Part shown: piece after piece, positions 55,207 through 64,000 of the stretch
How positions within the stretch are numbered: the stretch's first letter is position 1
Layout of the letters: each line of letters opens with the position of its first letter
From: Clostridium sp. K13
GTDB taxonomy: Bacteria > Bacillota > Clostridia > Clostridiales > Clostridiaceae
Length of the DNA: 64,000 nt
Assembly: GCF_019734195.1 (NCBI RefSeq)
Contig: NZ_JAASHM010000005.1
Coordinates: 90,824-154,823, forward strand
Direction of reading: 5' to 3'
Translations under genes and position numbers: made by a program
Notes under the pieces: generated by a model
Told to the model about the DNA's origin: nothing
Database searches by the model: none
What the model saw: only the letters and a program-made list of their open reading frames with translations

Positions 55207-56349
55207 TTGAATATTTATTTTGATAATAGTGCTACTACTATGCCTTATGATGAAGTAATAGAAGAAGTAAGTAAAGGTATGAAGGAGTATTTTGGCAATC
55301 CATCATCTTTACATAAGATTGGGATTAATTGTGAAAAAAGATTAAATGAAGCTAGAGAGTATTTTGCATCTACCATTAAATGCAACAAGGATGAGATATA
55401 TTTTACTTCTGGTGGAAGTGAAGGAAATAATCTTATTTTAAAAGGGTTACTTAAACCAGGTCATCATTTTATAACAACAACTTTTGAACATCATTCTATA
55501 ATTAATACATGTAAAGAGCTAGAAGAAAAAGGTGTTAGAATTACATATTTAGATGTTGATAATGATGGTAGAATTTCATTAGAAGATTTAGAAGAAGCTA
55601 TATGTAAGGATACAGTTTTAGTTTCAATAATGTATGTTAATAATGAAATGGGAGTTATACAGGATATTGAAGCTATAGGAAATTTAATTAAGGAAAAAAG
55701 TTCTAGGGCAAAATTTCATGTAGATGCTGTTCAAGGTTATGGAAAATTACCTATAGATGTTAGTAAGGCAAAAGTAGATTTATTAACAGTAGCAGGACAT
55801 AAAATTCATGGACCTAAGGGAACAGGATTAGTTTACATAAAAAAAGGAATAATATTAAATTCACTTATTTCAGGTGGTAGCCAAGAAAAAGGCTTTAGAG
55901 CTGGAACAGAAAATCTTCCAGGAATAATTGGATTTGAGAAAGCTGCAAAAATAACTTTTGAAAATATGAATAAGAGATATACAGAAGTTTCTGAGTTAAA
56001 ATCATATTTTATTGAAAAATTAAAAGAAATAAATGATGTTAGAATAAATAGTGGAATAGAAGGATTTAGTCCTTATATTTTAAATGTATCTTTTTTAGGT
56101 GTAAGAGCTGAAGTATTATTGCATTTATTAGAGGAAGCAGGAGTATATGTAGCTACTGGATCTGCATGTACATCAAAAAGTAGTGCGGCTCATGGAAGTT
56201 ATGTAATAAAAGCTTTAGGATTAAATAATAGAGAAATTGAATCTGCAATAAGATTTTCTTTTTCATATGAAAATACAAAAGAAGAGGTAGATTATACAAT
56301 TGATGTACTGAAAAAGTCATTAATGTTTTTAAGGAGAGTAAAAAGATGA
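55207..56349 (+). CDS. Cysteine desulfurase (NifS/IscS family)
   Basis: 380 residues. It takes sulfur from cysteine and passes it on as persulfide. The start is taken as the TTG at 55207, nine bases after AAAGGAG (55191-55197); the TTG at 55201 is only three bases away from it. IYFDNSATT opens the protein, PLP Lys199 lies in VAGHKIHGPKGTG, and the active Cys321 in ATGSACTSKSS. Its stop overlaps the ThiI start by four bases (ATGA). By analogy with NifZ-ThiI of Bacillus it is a dedicated sulfur donor for 4-thiouridine in tRNA, and perhaps for thiamine. Confidence 0.92.
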   Translation: MNIYFDNSATTMPYDEVIEEVSKGMKEYFGNPSSLHKIGINCEKRLNEAREYFASTIKCNKDEIYFTSGGSEGNNLILKGLLKPGHHFITTTFEHHSIINTCKELEEKGVRITYLDVDNDGRISLEDLEEAICKDTVLVSIMYVNNEMGVIQDIEAIGNLIKEKSSRAKFHVDAVQGYGKLPIDVSKAKVDLLTVAGHKIHGPKGTGLVYIKKGIILNSLISGGSQEKGFRAGTENLPGIIGFEKAAKITFENMNKRYTEVSELKSYFIEKLKEINDVRINSGIEGFSPYILNVSFLGVRAEVLLHLLEEAGVYVATGSACTSKSSAAHGSYVIKALGLNNREIESAIRFSFSYENTKEEVDYTIDVLKKSLMFLRRVKR

Positions 56350-57503
56350 ACAATAAGTTAATATTAGTTAAATATGCTTCAGAAATATTCCTAAAAGGAT
56401 TAAATAGAGGAAAGTTCGAAAGAAAATTAAAAGAAAATATAGAAAAGAAGCTTTCTGGATTACAGTTTGAATTTGTTACTGACCAAGGAAGAGGATTTAT
56501 AAAGGCTGAGGATATAGATGCTGCAGTAGAAAGAGTAAGAAAAGTTTTTGGAGTTGCAGAAGTTTGTATAGTTACTGAAGTAGAAAGAGACTTAACTGCA
56601 ATAAAGGAGGAAGCTTTAAGAAAAGTTAAAGAATCAAATCCAAAGACATTTAAAATAGAAACAAATAGAGCTAATAAAAAATTCCACTTAAATTCTATTG
56701 AAACATCTAGAGATGTTGGAGGCTATGTACTTCATCATTTTGGAGAAGGATTAGAGGTTGATGTTAAAAATCCTGAATGTTTAGTAAATGTTGAAATTAG
56801 AGAAAAAGCATATGTATTTACAAGTAAAGATAAAATAAAAGGTGTTGGTGGATTACCTTACGGAATGAATGGTAGCACAATGCTTATGTTATCAGGAGGA
56901 ATTGATTCGCCGGTTGCTGGATACTTAATGGCTAGAAGAGGTGTAGAGCTTAATTGTGTATATTATCACAGTCATCCATATACTTCAGAAAGAGCTAAGG
57001 ATAAGGTTAAAGAATTAGCTAAAATACTTGCTAATTATACAGAAAGAGTTAACTTATATATAGTGCCATTTACAGATATCCAATTAGATATAATGGAAAA
57101 GTGTAGACAAGATGAATTAACTATATTAATGAGAAGATTTATGATGAGATGTGCTTGTAGTTTAGCTGAAAAGTATGGAGTACAATCAGTTTCAAGTGGA
57201 GAAAGCATAGGTCAAGTTGCCAGTCAAACTATGGAAGGTTTAATAGTAAGTACTGACTGTGCAGATAGACCAGTATTTAGACCATTAATTGCAATGGATA
57301 AAGGTGATATTATGGATATTGCCAAGGAAATAGGAACTTATGATACTTCAATTTTACCATATGAAGATTGTTGTACAATATTTGTTCCAAAACATCCCAA
57401 AACTAAACCACAATTAGAAGCAATGAGAAAAGCGGAATCAGTTTTAGATATAGATGCAATGGTAGAAAAGGCAATTAATAATACTGAATTAGTAGTTTAT
57501 TAA
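56346..57503 (+). CDS. thiI: tRNA 4-thiouridine synthetase ThiI
   Basis: 385 residues: ferredoxin-like domain and THUMP (about 1-165), then a PP-loop AANH domain with the ATP motif LSGGIDSPVAGYL from about residue 182. It thiolates U8 of tRNA. It lacks the C-terminal rhodanese domain of the E. coli enzyme (482 residues), as in Bacillus, where a separate desulfurase hands over the sulfur. Coupling by ATGA overlap to the cysteine desulfurase gene matches that. Ribosome site AAGGAG inside the previous gene. Confidence 0.94.
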   Translation: MNNKLILVKYASEIFLKGLNRGKFERKLKENIEKKLSGLQFEFVTDQGRGFIKAEDIDAAVERVRKVFGVAEVCIVTEVERDLTAIKEEALRKVKESNPKTFKIETNRANKKFHLNSIETSRDVGGYVLHHFGEGLEVDVKNPECLVNVEIREKAYVFTSKDKIKGVGGLPYGMNGSTMLMLSGGIDSPVAGYLMARRGVELNCVYYHSHPYTSERAKDKVKELAKILANYTERVNLYIVPFTDIQLDIMEKCRQDELTILMRRFMMRCACSLAEKYGVQSVSSGESIGQVASQTMEGLIVSTDCADRPVFRPLIAMDKGDIMDIAKEIGTYDTSILPYEDCCTIFVPKHPKTKPQLEAMRKAESVLDIDAMVEKAINNTELVVY

Positions 57504-57528
57504 AAATATAATAAAGAATAAAATTATT

Positions 57529-57568
57529 AACCACACTATGTATTTAAATAAATATATGGTGTGGTTTT
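57529..57568 (+). terminator. Rho-independent terminator
   Basis: AACCACAC (57529-57536) / GTGTGGTT (57559-57566), continued inward by TATGTATTTA / TAAATATATG, then TTTT. Confidence 0.8.
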
Positions 57569-57704
57569 GTTAATTAATGTAGGATTTAAGTTTATAAATT
57601 AATAATGTTTATAATAATTCTTTATTTATCTATAGTATTAATAGTATAATCAATAGTGTTAAATATTCTAAAAGTAAATTAAGATAAAGAGGATGTAAAT
57701 AAAG

Positions 57705-58367
57705 ATGATTGAAATAATATTAGCAATATTAGTAATAGGTTGCATTATATATATATTTAAGGGTGATTTTACAAGAAAAAGTGTAGGAGTAACAGTTCTT
57801 GAAAGCTTACCTTTATCTATTTTTAAAAAATGGGGTAAAGAAAATAATAGTATTAAACAAGAAAAAATAGTTGAAATAAATAATATAGAAACTATTAATG
57901 ATAAAAATACTGTTGATATAGGTAATGAAGTATTAAGTGAAGTAGCCATTACTACAATAAATGAAGAAAGTGAAATTATAGATATAAAAGATAATATAGA
58001 AGAAATAAAAATTATAGAAGAACCTAAAACAATGGATTTAGTACAAGAAATAAAAGAAGAAGTAGAGAATGAAGTTAATAATTATTCTGAAAATATTTTT
58101 GATACTGTAATGGATGAATCTAAAGAAATTATAGAAAATAAAGAAATTAATGAAGAAGTAAGGGAAAATAGTAAAGAAATAAATAGCGAAATTAATAATA
58201 TAAATGAAGTATTTAATGAAAAAAGTGAAGAATTAGTATTTTGGACTCCAAAAGGAAAAACCTATCATGCTAAAAGTTCTTGTAGGACTTTAGCTAGAAG
58301 CAAAGTGATAAATAGTGGAACTGTATATGAAAGTGGAAAAGACTTTAAGTGCGAGCATTGTAAATAA
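57705..58367 (+). CDS. Membrane-anchored acidic protein with C-terminal Cys/His motif
   Basis: 220 residues. A membrane span occupies the first 20 residues, a basic segment follows (about 24-52), and then a very Glu-rich stretch with heptad-like character (about 50-175). The last 45 residues are distinct: VFWTPKGKTYHAKSSCRTLARS, ending KDFKCEHCK. H-x5-C and a final C-x2-C could bind one zinc ion; similar tails end some secreted nucleases and other surface proteins. The ribosome site is mediocre (AGAGGATG about 13 bases upstream). No function can be assigned. Confidence 0.65.
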   Translation: MIEIILAILVIGCIIYIFKGDFTRKSVGVTVLESLPLSIFKKWGKENNSIKQEKIVEINNIETINDKNTVDIGNEVLSEVAITTINEESEIIDIKDNIEEIKIIEEPKTMDLVQEIKEEVENEVNNYSENIFDTVMDESKEIIENKEINEEVRENSKEINSEINNINEVFNEKSEELVFWTPKGKTYHAKSSCRTLARSKVINSGTVYESGKDFKCEHCK

Positions 58368-58453
58368 AAAATAACAAATTTTAACTCCTCATTGTAATAA
58401 TTGGATAAAAAATATAAAATTAACATAGTATACCAATAAATAGGGGGAGAATA

Positions 58454-61400
58454 ATGCTTTCAAAATTTAGTGTAAGAAAACCATTTACAGTTTTCGTATC
58501 TGTAATATTAGTTATATTGCTAGGTATAATTTCATTTACAAAAATGACTACAGATCTATTACCAAGTATAGATTTGCCATATGTTATGGTTATGACAACA
58601 TATCCAGGAGCAAGTCCAGAAAAGGTTGAACTAACTGTAACTAAGCCTTTAGAGCAAACCCTTGCAACAACTAGTGGAGTAAAAAGTATAAATAGTATAT
58701 CTAGTGAAAATTCTAGTCTTATAATTTTAGAGTTTGAACAAAGTATAAATATGGATAGTGTTTTAATTGAAATGAGTAGTTATATTGACTTGGTACAAGC
58801 TCAATTAGCAGATGAAGTACAAACACCAATGCTTATGAAAATGAATCCAGATATGCTACCTATAATGGTTGCAAGTATAGATATTAACAGTATGGACACT
58901 AAGGAAATAACTAAAGTAGTTAATGAAACAGTAATACCAGCCTTTGAAAAAATTGAAGGTGTAGCATCTGTAAGTGCAACAGGATTAGTTGAAGAAAAGT
59001 TAAAAATTCAATTAAATCAAGATAAGATAGATGAAATTAACAATAAGGTTTTAGCAAGTATAGATAGTGGACTAGCTGAAGGAAAAGCTAAATTAGATGA
59101 TGCAAAAAATCAATTAGCTACGGGAAAAGAACAGTTAGAATCACAAGGAAAAACACAAATAACACAATTAGCAGAGGCATCTGCTGCTATTGAAAGTGGT
59201 AAAACTAAGCTATTAGAAGGTATTAATAGTTTATCATTAGCCCAAAATAACTTAGAAACTCAAAAGGCAGATTTAGAATCAAAGAAAAAACTTTTAGAAA
59301 GGCTATTAGAAAAGCAACAAGAATTAGGTTTTGATTTAACTGAAGAAGAAAAGAAATTACTTGAACAGTTAACAACTGGATTAGAACAAATTGAAAGTGG
59401 ATTATCAGAGATAATTAATCAAAAGTCAAATTTAGAAACTCAATTAACTACAATATCGGCAAAAGAAAAAGAATTAGAAATAGGAAAACTAACATTAAAT
59501 CAAGAATTAAGTAAAGCTTCAGCCCAACTAATAACAAGCGAATCGGAATTAGACAAGGGTATAAAGGAGTTTGAAGAAGCTAGAGATGAAGCTTATAAAA
59601 ATGCAGGAATAGGGGAAGCACTTTCTTCAAGCACTATATCAAATATTTTAATGGCAGAAAACTTTTCAATGCCAGCAGGATATATAACTGAAGATGAAGA
59701 AAAGTATCTAGTTAAAGTAGGAGAAGAATTTTCATCTATAGAAGAGTTAGAAAATTTATTGTTATTTAATATTGATGTAGAGGGTGTTGGAAATATATAT
59801 CTTAAGGATGTAGCACAAGTTTCCTTTACTGATAATTCAGATGAAATGTATGCAAAAATAAATGGAAATGATGGAATAATATTATCATTTCAAAAGCAGA
59901 GTACTTACTCTACATCAGAGGTTTCAGATAAAATCAATAAGACAATAGAAACCCTTCAAAAAAGTAATCAAGATATGCACATAACATCTCTTGAGGACCA
60001 AGGAGTATATATTAATATTGTAGTTCAATCAGTATTAAGCAATTTAATATTAGGTGGAGTTTTAGCAATAATAATTTTATTTATATTCTTAAGAAATGTA
60101 AAACCAACAGTAATAATTGCATTTAGTATTCCAATAAGTTTATTATTTGCACTTGTAATGATGTATTTTAGTGGAGTAACGATGAATATTATTTCATTAG
60201 CTGGTTTAGCCTTAGGGGTTGGTATGCTGGTGGATAATAGTATAGTTGTAATTGAAAATATATATAGGCTTAGAAATGAAGGAATGTCATCAGTAGAATC
60301 AGCAGTTAAAGGTGCAACACAAGTTGCAGGAGCAATTTTTGCATCAACACTTACAACCATTTGTGTATTTTTACCAATAGTGTTTACGGAAGGGTTATCA
60401 AGACAACTATTTACTGATATGGGATTAACAATAGCATATTCTTTATTAGCAAGTTTAATTGTAGCATTAACATTGGTACCAGCTATGGCTTCAAATATAC
60501 TTAAAAAGTCAGTTGAAAAAGAACATAAGATATTTAATAAATTTGTAGTTTATTATGAAAAAACTTTAAGATTTTCGATAAAGCATAAAGCAGTATTCTT
60601 AATTTTAGCAGTTGTATTATTAATAGGAAGTACTGTTATTGCAATATCAAAGGGAAGTTCACTTTTACCTACCATGGATAGTACTCAAATTACTGTAACT
60701 ATGGAAATGGACAAGGAAACTAAAACAGAAGAATTAAGAGAAATGAGTAATACTGTAATAGATAAGATATCAGATATTGAAGATATAGAAACTATAGGTG
60801 CCATGCAAAGCTCAGGTGGAATGAGTTTAATGGGGGGTGGAAATAGTAAATCAATTTCTTTTTATATAATTTTAAAAGATGATAAAAAGTTATCTAGCAA
60901 AGAAGTTGGGCAACTTATAGAAGATAAGACTAAAGATTTAAACTGTGAAATAAGTGTTAATACATCAACTATGGATATGTCTGCCTTAGGAGATTCAGGA
61001 ATAAGCATAGCAATAGAAGGTGATAATTTAGATACTCTGAAAAATATTGCAGGAGATATATCAAAAATTCTTGGAGAAGTAGAGGGAACAATTGAAATTT
61101 CAGATGGATTAGAAGATGCATCAATGGAAACGAGAATAACTGTTGATAAAAATAAAGCTATGGAGTATGGATTAACAGTGGCACAAGTTTATCAAGCTGT
61201 AGCAAAGGAATTATCTTTAGAAACTTCATCAACAACTATAAATTTAAATTCAAATGATTATCCTGTAATAATAGCACAAGATGATGAAAATGCTTTAAAG
61301 AGAGATAATTTAAAGGATATTAAAATTAAGGGAAATAAAAATGGTAATGAAGAAGAAGTGTTATTAAGTACAATTGCAACTATAACAGAAGAAAAAGGAT

Positions 61401-62110
61401 TATCATCAATTAACCATGTTGAGCAAGTAAGATCCTTATCAGTTACAGCAGCAGTAGATTCAAATCATAATGTAGGTAAGGTTAGTAATGAAATTGAAAA
61501 GAAACTTAAAGCTTATAATGTTCCGGAAGGGTATACTATAGAAATTGGTGGAGAGCAAGATGCCATGAATCAAGCTTTTGGAGATTTAATAAGTATGATT
61601 GCATTAGCAATAGTATTTATATATCTTATTATGATTGCTCAATTCCAATCATTATTATCACCGTTTATAGTATTATTTACAATACCACTTGCCTTTACAG
61701 GAGGATTCTTAGCTTTAATTATTACAGGCTTTGAATTAAATATGATTTCTATATTAGGATTTTTAATACTTGCAGGTATAGTAGTTAATAATGGAATAGT
61801 ATTTGTAGATTATGTTAATCAGCTTAGAATGGAAGGTATGGAAAAGAAAGAAGCATTAGTAGTGGCAGGAAAAACAAGAGTAAGACCAATATTAATGACT
61901 GCTTTAACTACTATTTTAGGACTTTCTACCTTAGCAATGGGATTAGGAATGGGAGCGGATATGATTCAACCTATGGCTATTGTAACAATAGGTGGATTAA
62001 CTTATGCAACGGTTTTAACGTTATTTATAGTTCCTATAATGTATGACATACTTCATAGGAAAAAATTAAAAGGAAATTTTAATGATAAATTAATAGATGA
62101 AATATATTAA
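58454..62110 (+). CDS. RND-superfamily efflux permease with coiled-coil insertion
   Basis: 1218 residues, longer than typical RND pumps (about 1030-1065, e.g. SwrC/YerP of Bacillus). N-terminal span (about 12-32), outer domain, spans 2-6 (about 525-680 with GLALGVGMLVDNSIVVIENI), a span near 715-735, second outer domain and C-terminal spans (about 1030-1200; GIVVNNGIVFVDYVNQLR). The segment about 199-379 within the first outer domain is a long Leu/Glu/Lys/Gln-rich coiled coil. Aspartates in span 4 (GMLVDNS) supply the proton path. No membrane-fusion or outer-channel partner gene is present. GGGGGAG precedes the ATG. Substrate unknown. Confidence 0.88.
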   Translation: MLSKFSVRKPFTVFVSVILVILLGIISFTKMTTDLLPSIDLPYVMVMTTYPGASPEKVELTVTKPLEQTLATTSGVKSINSISSENSSLIILEFEQSINMDSVLIEMSSYIDLVQAQLADEVQTPMLMKMNPDMLPIMVASIDINSMDTKEITKVVNETVIPAFEKIEGVASVSATGLVEEKLKIQLNQDKIDEINNKVLASIDSGLAEGKAKLDDAKNQLATGKEQLESQGKTQITQLAEASAAIESGKTKLLEGINSLSLAQNNLETQKADLESKKKLLERLLEKQQELGFDLTEEEKKLLEQLTTGLEQIESGLSEIINQKSNLETQLTTISAKEKELEIGKLTLNQELSKASAQLITSESELDKGIKEFEEARDEAYKNAGIGEALSSSTISNILMAENFSMPAGYITEDEEKYLVKVGEEFSSIEELENLLLFNIDVEGVGNIYLKDVAQVSFTDNSDEMYAKINGNDGIILSFQKQSTYSTSEVSDKINKTIETLQKSNQDMHITSLEDQGVYINIVVQSVLSNLILGGVLAIIILFIFLRNVKPTVIIAFSIPISLLFALVMMYFSGVTMNIISLAGLALGVGMLVDNSIVVIENIYRLRNEGMSSVESAVKGATQVAGAIFASTLTTICVFLPIVFTEGLSRQLFTDMGLTIAYSLLASLIVALTLVPAMASNILKKSVEKEHKIFNKFVVYYEKTLRFSIKHKAVFLILAVVLLIGSTVIAISKGSSLLPTMDSTQITVTMEMDKETKTEELREMSNTVIDKISDIEDIETIGAMQSSGGMSLMGGGNSKSISFYIILKDDKKLSSKEVGQLIEDKTKDLNCEISVNTSTMDMSALGDSGISIAIEGDNLDTLKNIAGDISKILGEVEGTIEISDGLEDASMETRITVDKNKAMEYGLTVAQVYQAVAKELSLETSSTTINLNSNDYPVIIAQDDENALKRDNLKDIKIKGNKNGNEEEVLLSTIATITEEKGLSSINHVEQVRSLSVTAAVDSNHNVGKVSNEIEKKLKAYNVPEGYTIEIGGEQDAMNQAFGDLISMIALAIVFIYLIMIAQFQSLLSPFIVLFTIPLAFTGGFLALIITGFELNMISILGFLILAGIVVNNGIVFVDYVNQLRMEGMEKKEALVVAGKTRVRPILMTALTTILGLSTLAMGLGMGADMIQPMAIVTIGGLTYATVLTLFIVPIMYDILHRKKLKGNFNDKLIDEIY

Positions 62111-62190
62111 GGCGTTTAAACATTTATTTGCTATTATTAAATATAAAAAAGGGGCTGTATCAAAATAACTTTTGATACTAGCCGAATAAG

Positions 62191-62222
62191 AAAGGGAGGA
62201 TTCGAATTCGAATCCTCCCTTT
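62191..62222. repeat. 32-base perfect palindrome in the IS left end
   Basis: Arms of 16 bases meet at 62206/62207; the left arm is AAAGGGAGGATTCGAA. It contains GGGAGG and its complement, with a T-run at its right, so the RNA would fold into a terminator-like hairpin 16 bases before the transposase start. Confidence 0.85.
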
Positions 62223-62238
62223 TGCACATAATATTGTT

Positions 62239-63834
62239 ATGAAAAACATTAAATTAAAAAACAATATTATACACATTCATCAATTAGGATTCCCAATTAA
62301 TTTAGAAATTATTATACCGAAAGATGATTCAGTAAGAACATTATATGAAGTAACGGAGGGACTAGATTATTCAAAATTATATGAAGCATACTCTACTGAA
62401 GGTAGAAATCCAATGATCTTACCTGAAACATTATTTAGAATAGTTGCTTATGGCTATATGGAAGGTATATATTCTAGTAGAAAGCTTGAAAAAGCTTGTA
62501 AAAGAGATATTAACTTTCGTTGGCTTTTGCAGGGGCAAAAGGAACCGAGTCATAATACAATTGCAAGATTTAGAAGTAAAAGGTTGGAAGAATGTGTAGA
62601 AGACTTATTTTCACAATTTATAATTGAGTTAGAAAAGCGAAATGAAATAGAATTTGAAAATTTATTTGTTGATGGTACAAAAATCGAAGCGAATGCTAAT
62701 AGATATAGCTTTGTTTGGAAAAAAGCTACTGATAAATTTGAAGAAAAATTACAAAATAAAATGCATGAAATATTATTAGATATAAATTCAGAACTTAATT
62801 TAAAGCTAGATATATCAGATGAAAAAATTTCAGTTGAATATGCATTAGCGGTAAAAGATAAACTTATTGAAATTAAAGAAAAAGAAGGATTAGATTTTGT
62901 ATATGGAAAAGGCAAAAGAAAAAGTAGCCTTCAAAAATATACTGAAACAATTAGTGATTTTATAGAAAAACAAAGTAAATATGATGAATACAATAAAATT
63001 TTTAATGGAAGAAATAGTTTTTCAAAAACTGATCATGACGCTACTTTCATGCATATGAAAGAGGATCATATGAAAAATGGTCAGTTAAAACCAGCATATA
63101 ATGTTCAAATAGGGGTAGAAGGTGAATATATAGTTGGAATAGATATATCAAGTGAAAGATCAGATCAACTTACCTTTATACCATTTTTAGATAAGTTAGA
63201 AAAGAACTTAAATAAAAAATATAAATCTATAACTGCTGACGCAGGATACGAAAGTGAAGAAAACTATACATATTTAGAAAATAATAATCAAAAAGCTTTC
63301 ATTAAGCCTCAAACATATGAAAAATCAAAAACTAAAAAGTTTAAAAATGATATTAGTAAAAGAGAAAATATGCAATATAACCAAGAGGATGATTACTATA
63401 TTTGTGCTGCTGGCAAGAAACTACTTCCTAAAGGATCTACTACAAGAAAATCAAAATCAAACTTTAAATCAATAGTAAGTATCTACGAATGCGAAAGCTG
63501 TTTAGGGTGTGAATATAAAAATAAATGCACAAAAGCTAAGAATAATAGGCAATTACATGTTCCTAAAGAATTTTTAAGATTAAGATCTGAATCATTAGCT
63601 AATATAACAACCAAGGAAGGTATACGTTTAAGAATAAATAGATCTATTCAAGTTGAAGGTGCATTTGCAGTAATTAAACAAGATTATGGATTTAGAAGAT
63701 TTTTAATGAGAGGAAATAAGAAAGTCAGAATAGAATTATTGATAATGGCATTTGCTTATAATGTTAATAAATTGCACAACAAAACTTTACAAGGTCGAAA
63801 CGGCGAGCTGTTGCACGAGCCGAAAGGTGCATAA
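62239..63834 (+). CDS. IS1182-family DDE transposase
   Basis: 531 residues and apparently intact. The N-terminal DUF772 domain spans about 15-125. The DDE catalytic residues are Asp145 (FVDGTKIEANANR), Asp334 (ITADAGYESEENY) and Glu473 (QVEGAFAVIKQDYGFRRFLMRG). A Cys cluster CESCLGCEYKNKC (about 418-430) looks like the family's zinc-knuckle insert. No ribosome site stands directly before the ATG; the only GGGAGG lies inside the upstream palindrome about 40 bases away. The C-terminal codons (63795-63830) are conspicuously GC-rich for this genome. It is likely active or recently active. Confidence 0.92.
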   Translation: MKNIKLKNNIIHIHQLGFPINLEIIIPKDDSVRTLYEVTEGLDYSKLYEAYSTEGRNPMILPETLFRIVAYGYMEGIYSSRKLEKACKRDINFRWLLQGQKEPSHNTIARFRSKRLEECVEDLFSQFIIELEKRNEIEFENLFVDGTKIEANANRYSFVWKKATDKFEEKLQNKMHEILLDINSELNLKLDISDEKISVEYALAVKDKLIEIKEKEGLDFVYGKGKRKSSLQKYTETISDFIEKQSKYDEYNKIFNGRNSFSKTDHDATFMHMKEDHMKNGQLKPAYNVQIGVEGEYIVGIDISSERSDQLTFIPFLDKLEKNLNKKYKSITADAGYESEENYTYLENNNQKAFIKPQTYEKSKTKKFKNDISKRENMQYNQEDDYYICAAGKKLLPKGSTTRKSKSNFKSIVSIYECESCLGCEYKNKCTKAKNNRQLHVPKEFLRLRSESLANITTKEGIRLRINRSIQVEGAFAVIKQDYGFRRFLMRGNKKVRIELLIMAFAYNVNKLHNKTLQGRNGELLHEPKGA

Positions 63835-63860
63835 TAAAAACTATATATGAAAATTATACC

Positions 63861-63884
63861 AGAAGGCATCTAACCTTCTTTTTG
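63861..63884 (+). terminator. Terminator of the transposase gene
   Basis: AGAAGG (63861-63866) / CCTTCT (63874-63879), followed by a T-run. Confidence 0.6.
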
Positions 63885-64000
63885 TCATGTAAAAAAACAA
63901 AATTAATAGCAATATTTACATAAAAATTAGTGTATAAAATTTTGAACAATTAAAAAGGAGTTGTATTCAGACTGAATTTATTAATTCAATCTGATACAGC

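Larger units (their letters stand above)
62151..64000 (+). mobile_element. IS1182-family insertion sequence (right end cut by the window edge)
   Basis: Left end GGGGCTGTATC at 62151-62161. The window ends in GATACAGC (63993-64000), the reverse complement of GCTGTATC, so only about three bases of the right end are missing. Subterminal hairpins stand at both ends: GTATCAAAA/TTTTGATAC (62157-62165 / 62170-62178), and GTATTCAGACTGAATT with its near mirror (63963-63978 / 63983-63997). Element length would be about 1.85 kb with a single transposase gene. It begins 40 bases after the RND stop. The target duplication cannot be checked because the right flank is outside the window. Confidence 0.85.

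Noticed and set aside
63795..63834. Foreign GC-rich insertion at the end of the transposase
   Set aside because: The GC-rich codons continue the reading frame to the natural end of an IS1182-type transposase, so this is probably part of the element itself.

Overview
The window is strongly AT-rich chromosomal DNA from a spore-forming anaerobic Firmicute, most likely Clostridium sensu stricto. This rests on AGGAGG-type ribosome sites before nearly every gene, an alpha/beta small acid-soluble spore protein, a pyruvate:ferredoxin oxidoreductase, clostridial families (YvrJ, DUF1292, the UPF0735 ACT protein) and hairpin plus T-run terminators. Almost all genes lie on the + strand; only a membrane-anchored hypothetical gene (9100-9537), the spore protein (26383-26565) and a manganese pyrophosphatase (47492-49135) are on the - strand. 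I saw no tRNA, rRNA, CRISPR array, prophage or plasmid origin. The one complete-looking mobile element is an IS1182-family insertion at the right edge.

Layout. 1-9 kb: two small membrane proteins, asparagine synthase AsnB, an FtsX-type ABC exporter (ATPase and 840-residue permease), and an OmpR-type response regulator/histidine kinase pair with a small acidic protein. 9-17 kb: oligoendopeptidase F with a rhomboid protease, a DUF2238-like membrane protein, a PAP2 phosphatase, a UgtP-like glycolipid glycosyltransferase, and glutamate dehydrogenase. 17-25 kb: topoisomerase IV (parE-parC), a DJ-1 family protein and RecJ. 25-37 kb: a LytTR regulator with a LiaF-like membrane protein, the spore protein, MurG, flavodoxin, pyruvate:ferredoxin oxidoreductase, a DUF1292 protein with a Cys/His-rich head, a PHP phosphoesterase, two aminotransferases, a HAD phosphatase and a YczE-like membrane protein.

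37.5-47.1 kb is the most interesting block. A galactose-type ABC transporter (mglB, mglA, mglC), with a probable catabolite-repression site over its promoter, is followed by a separately promoted module: YesN-type regulator, YesM-type kinase, membrane-anchored sugar-binding protein, and a second MglB-like lipoprotein. The arrangement suggests a binding-protein-assisted two-component sensor controlling the adjacent sugar transporter.

47-62 kb: a YvrJ peptide, the CBS/DRTGG-regulated pyrophosphatase, a Ca2+-type P-ATPase, thrC-thrB-ACT regulator, a cysteine desulfurase overlapping thiI, an unknown membrane-anchored protein with a Cys/His C-terminal motif, and an RND permease with a large coiled-coil insertion. 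62.15 kb to the end: the IS1182-family element.

Superimposed on the genes is a family of short dispersed intergenic repeats (8.9, 23.1, 35.0 and 38.6 kb) made of GTTAGTAGTTA/GAGTTAAGAGT-type units placed as inverted arms, most of them around a compact central palindrome. One copy separates mglB from mglA. These repeats, the sensor module and the coiled-coil RND protein are the best leads here.
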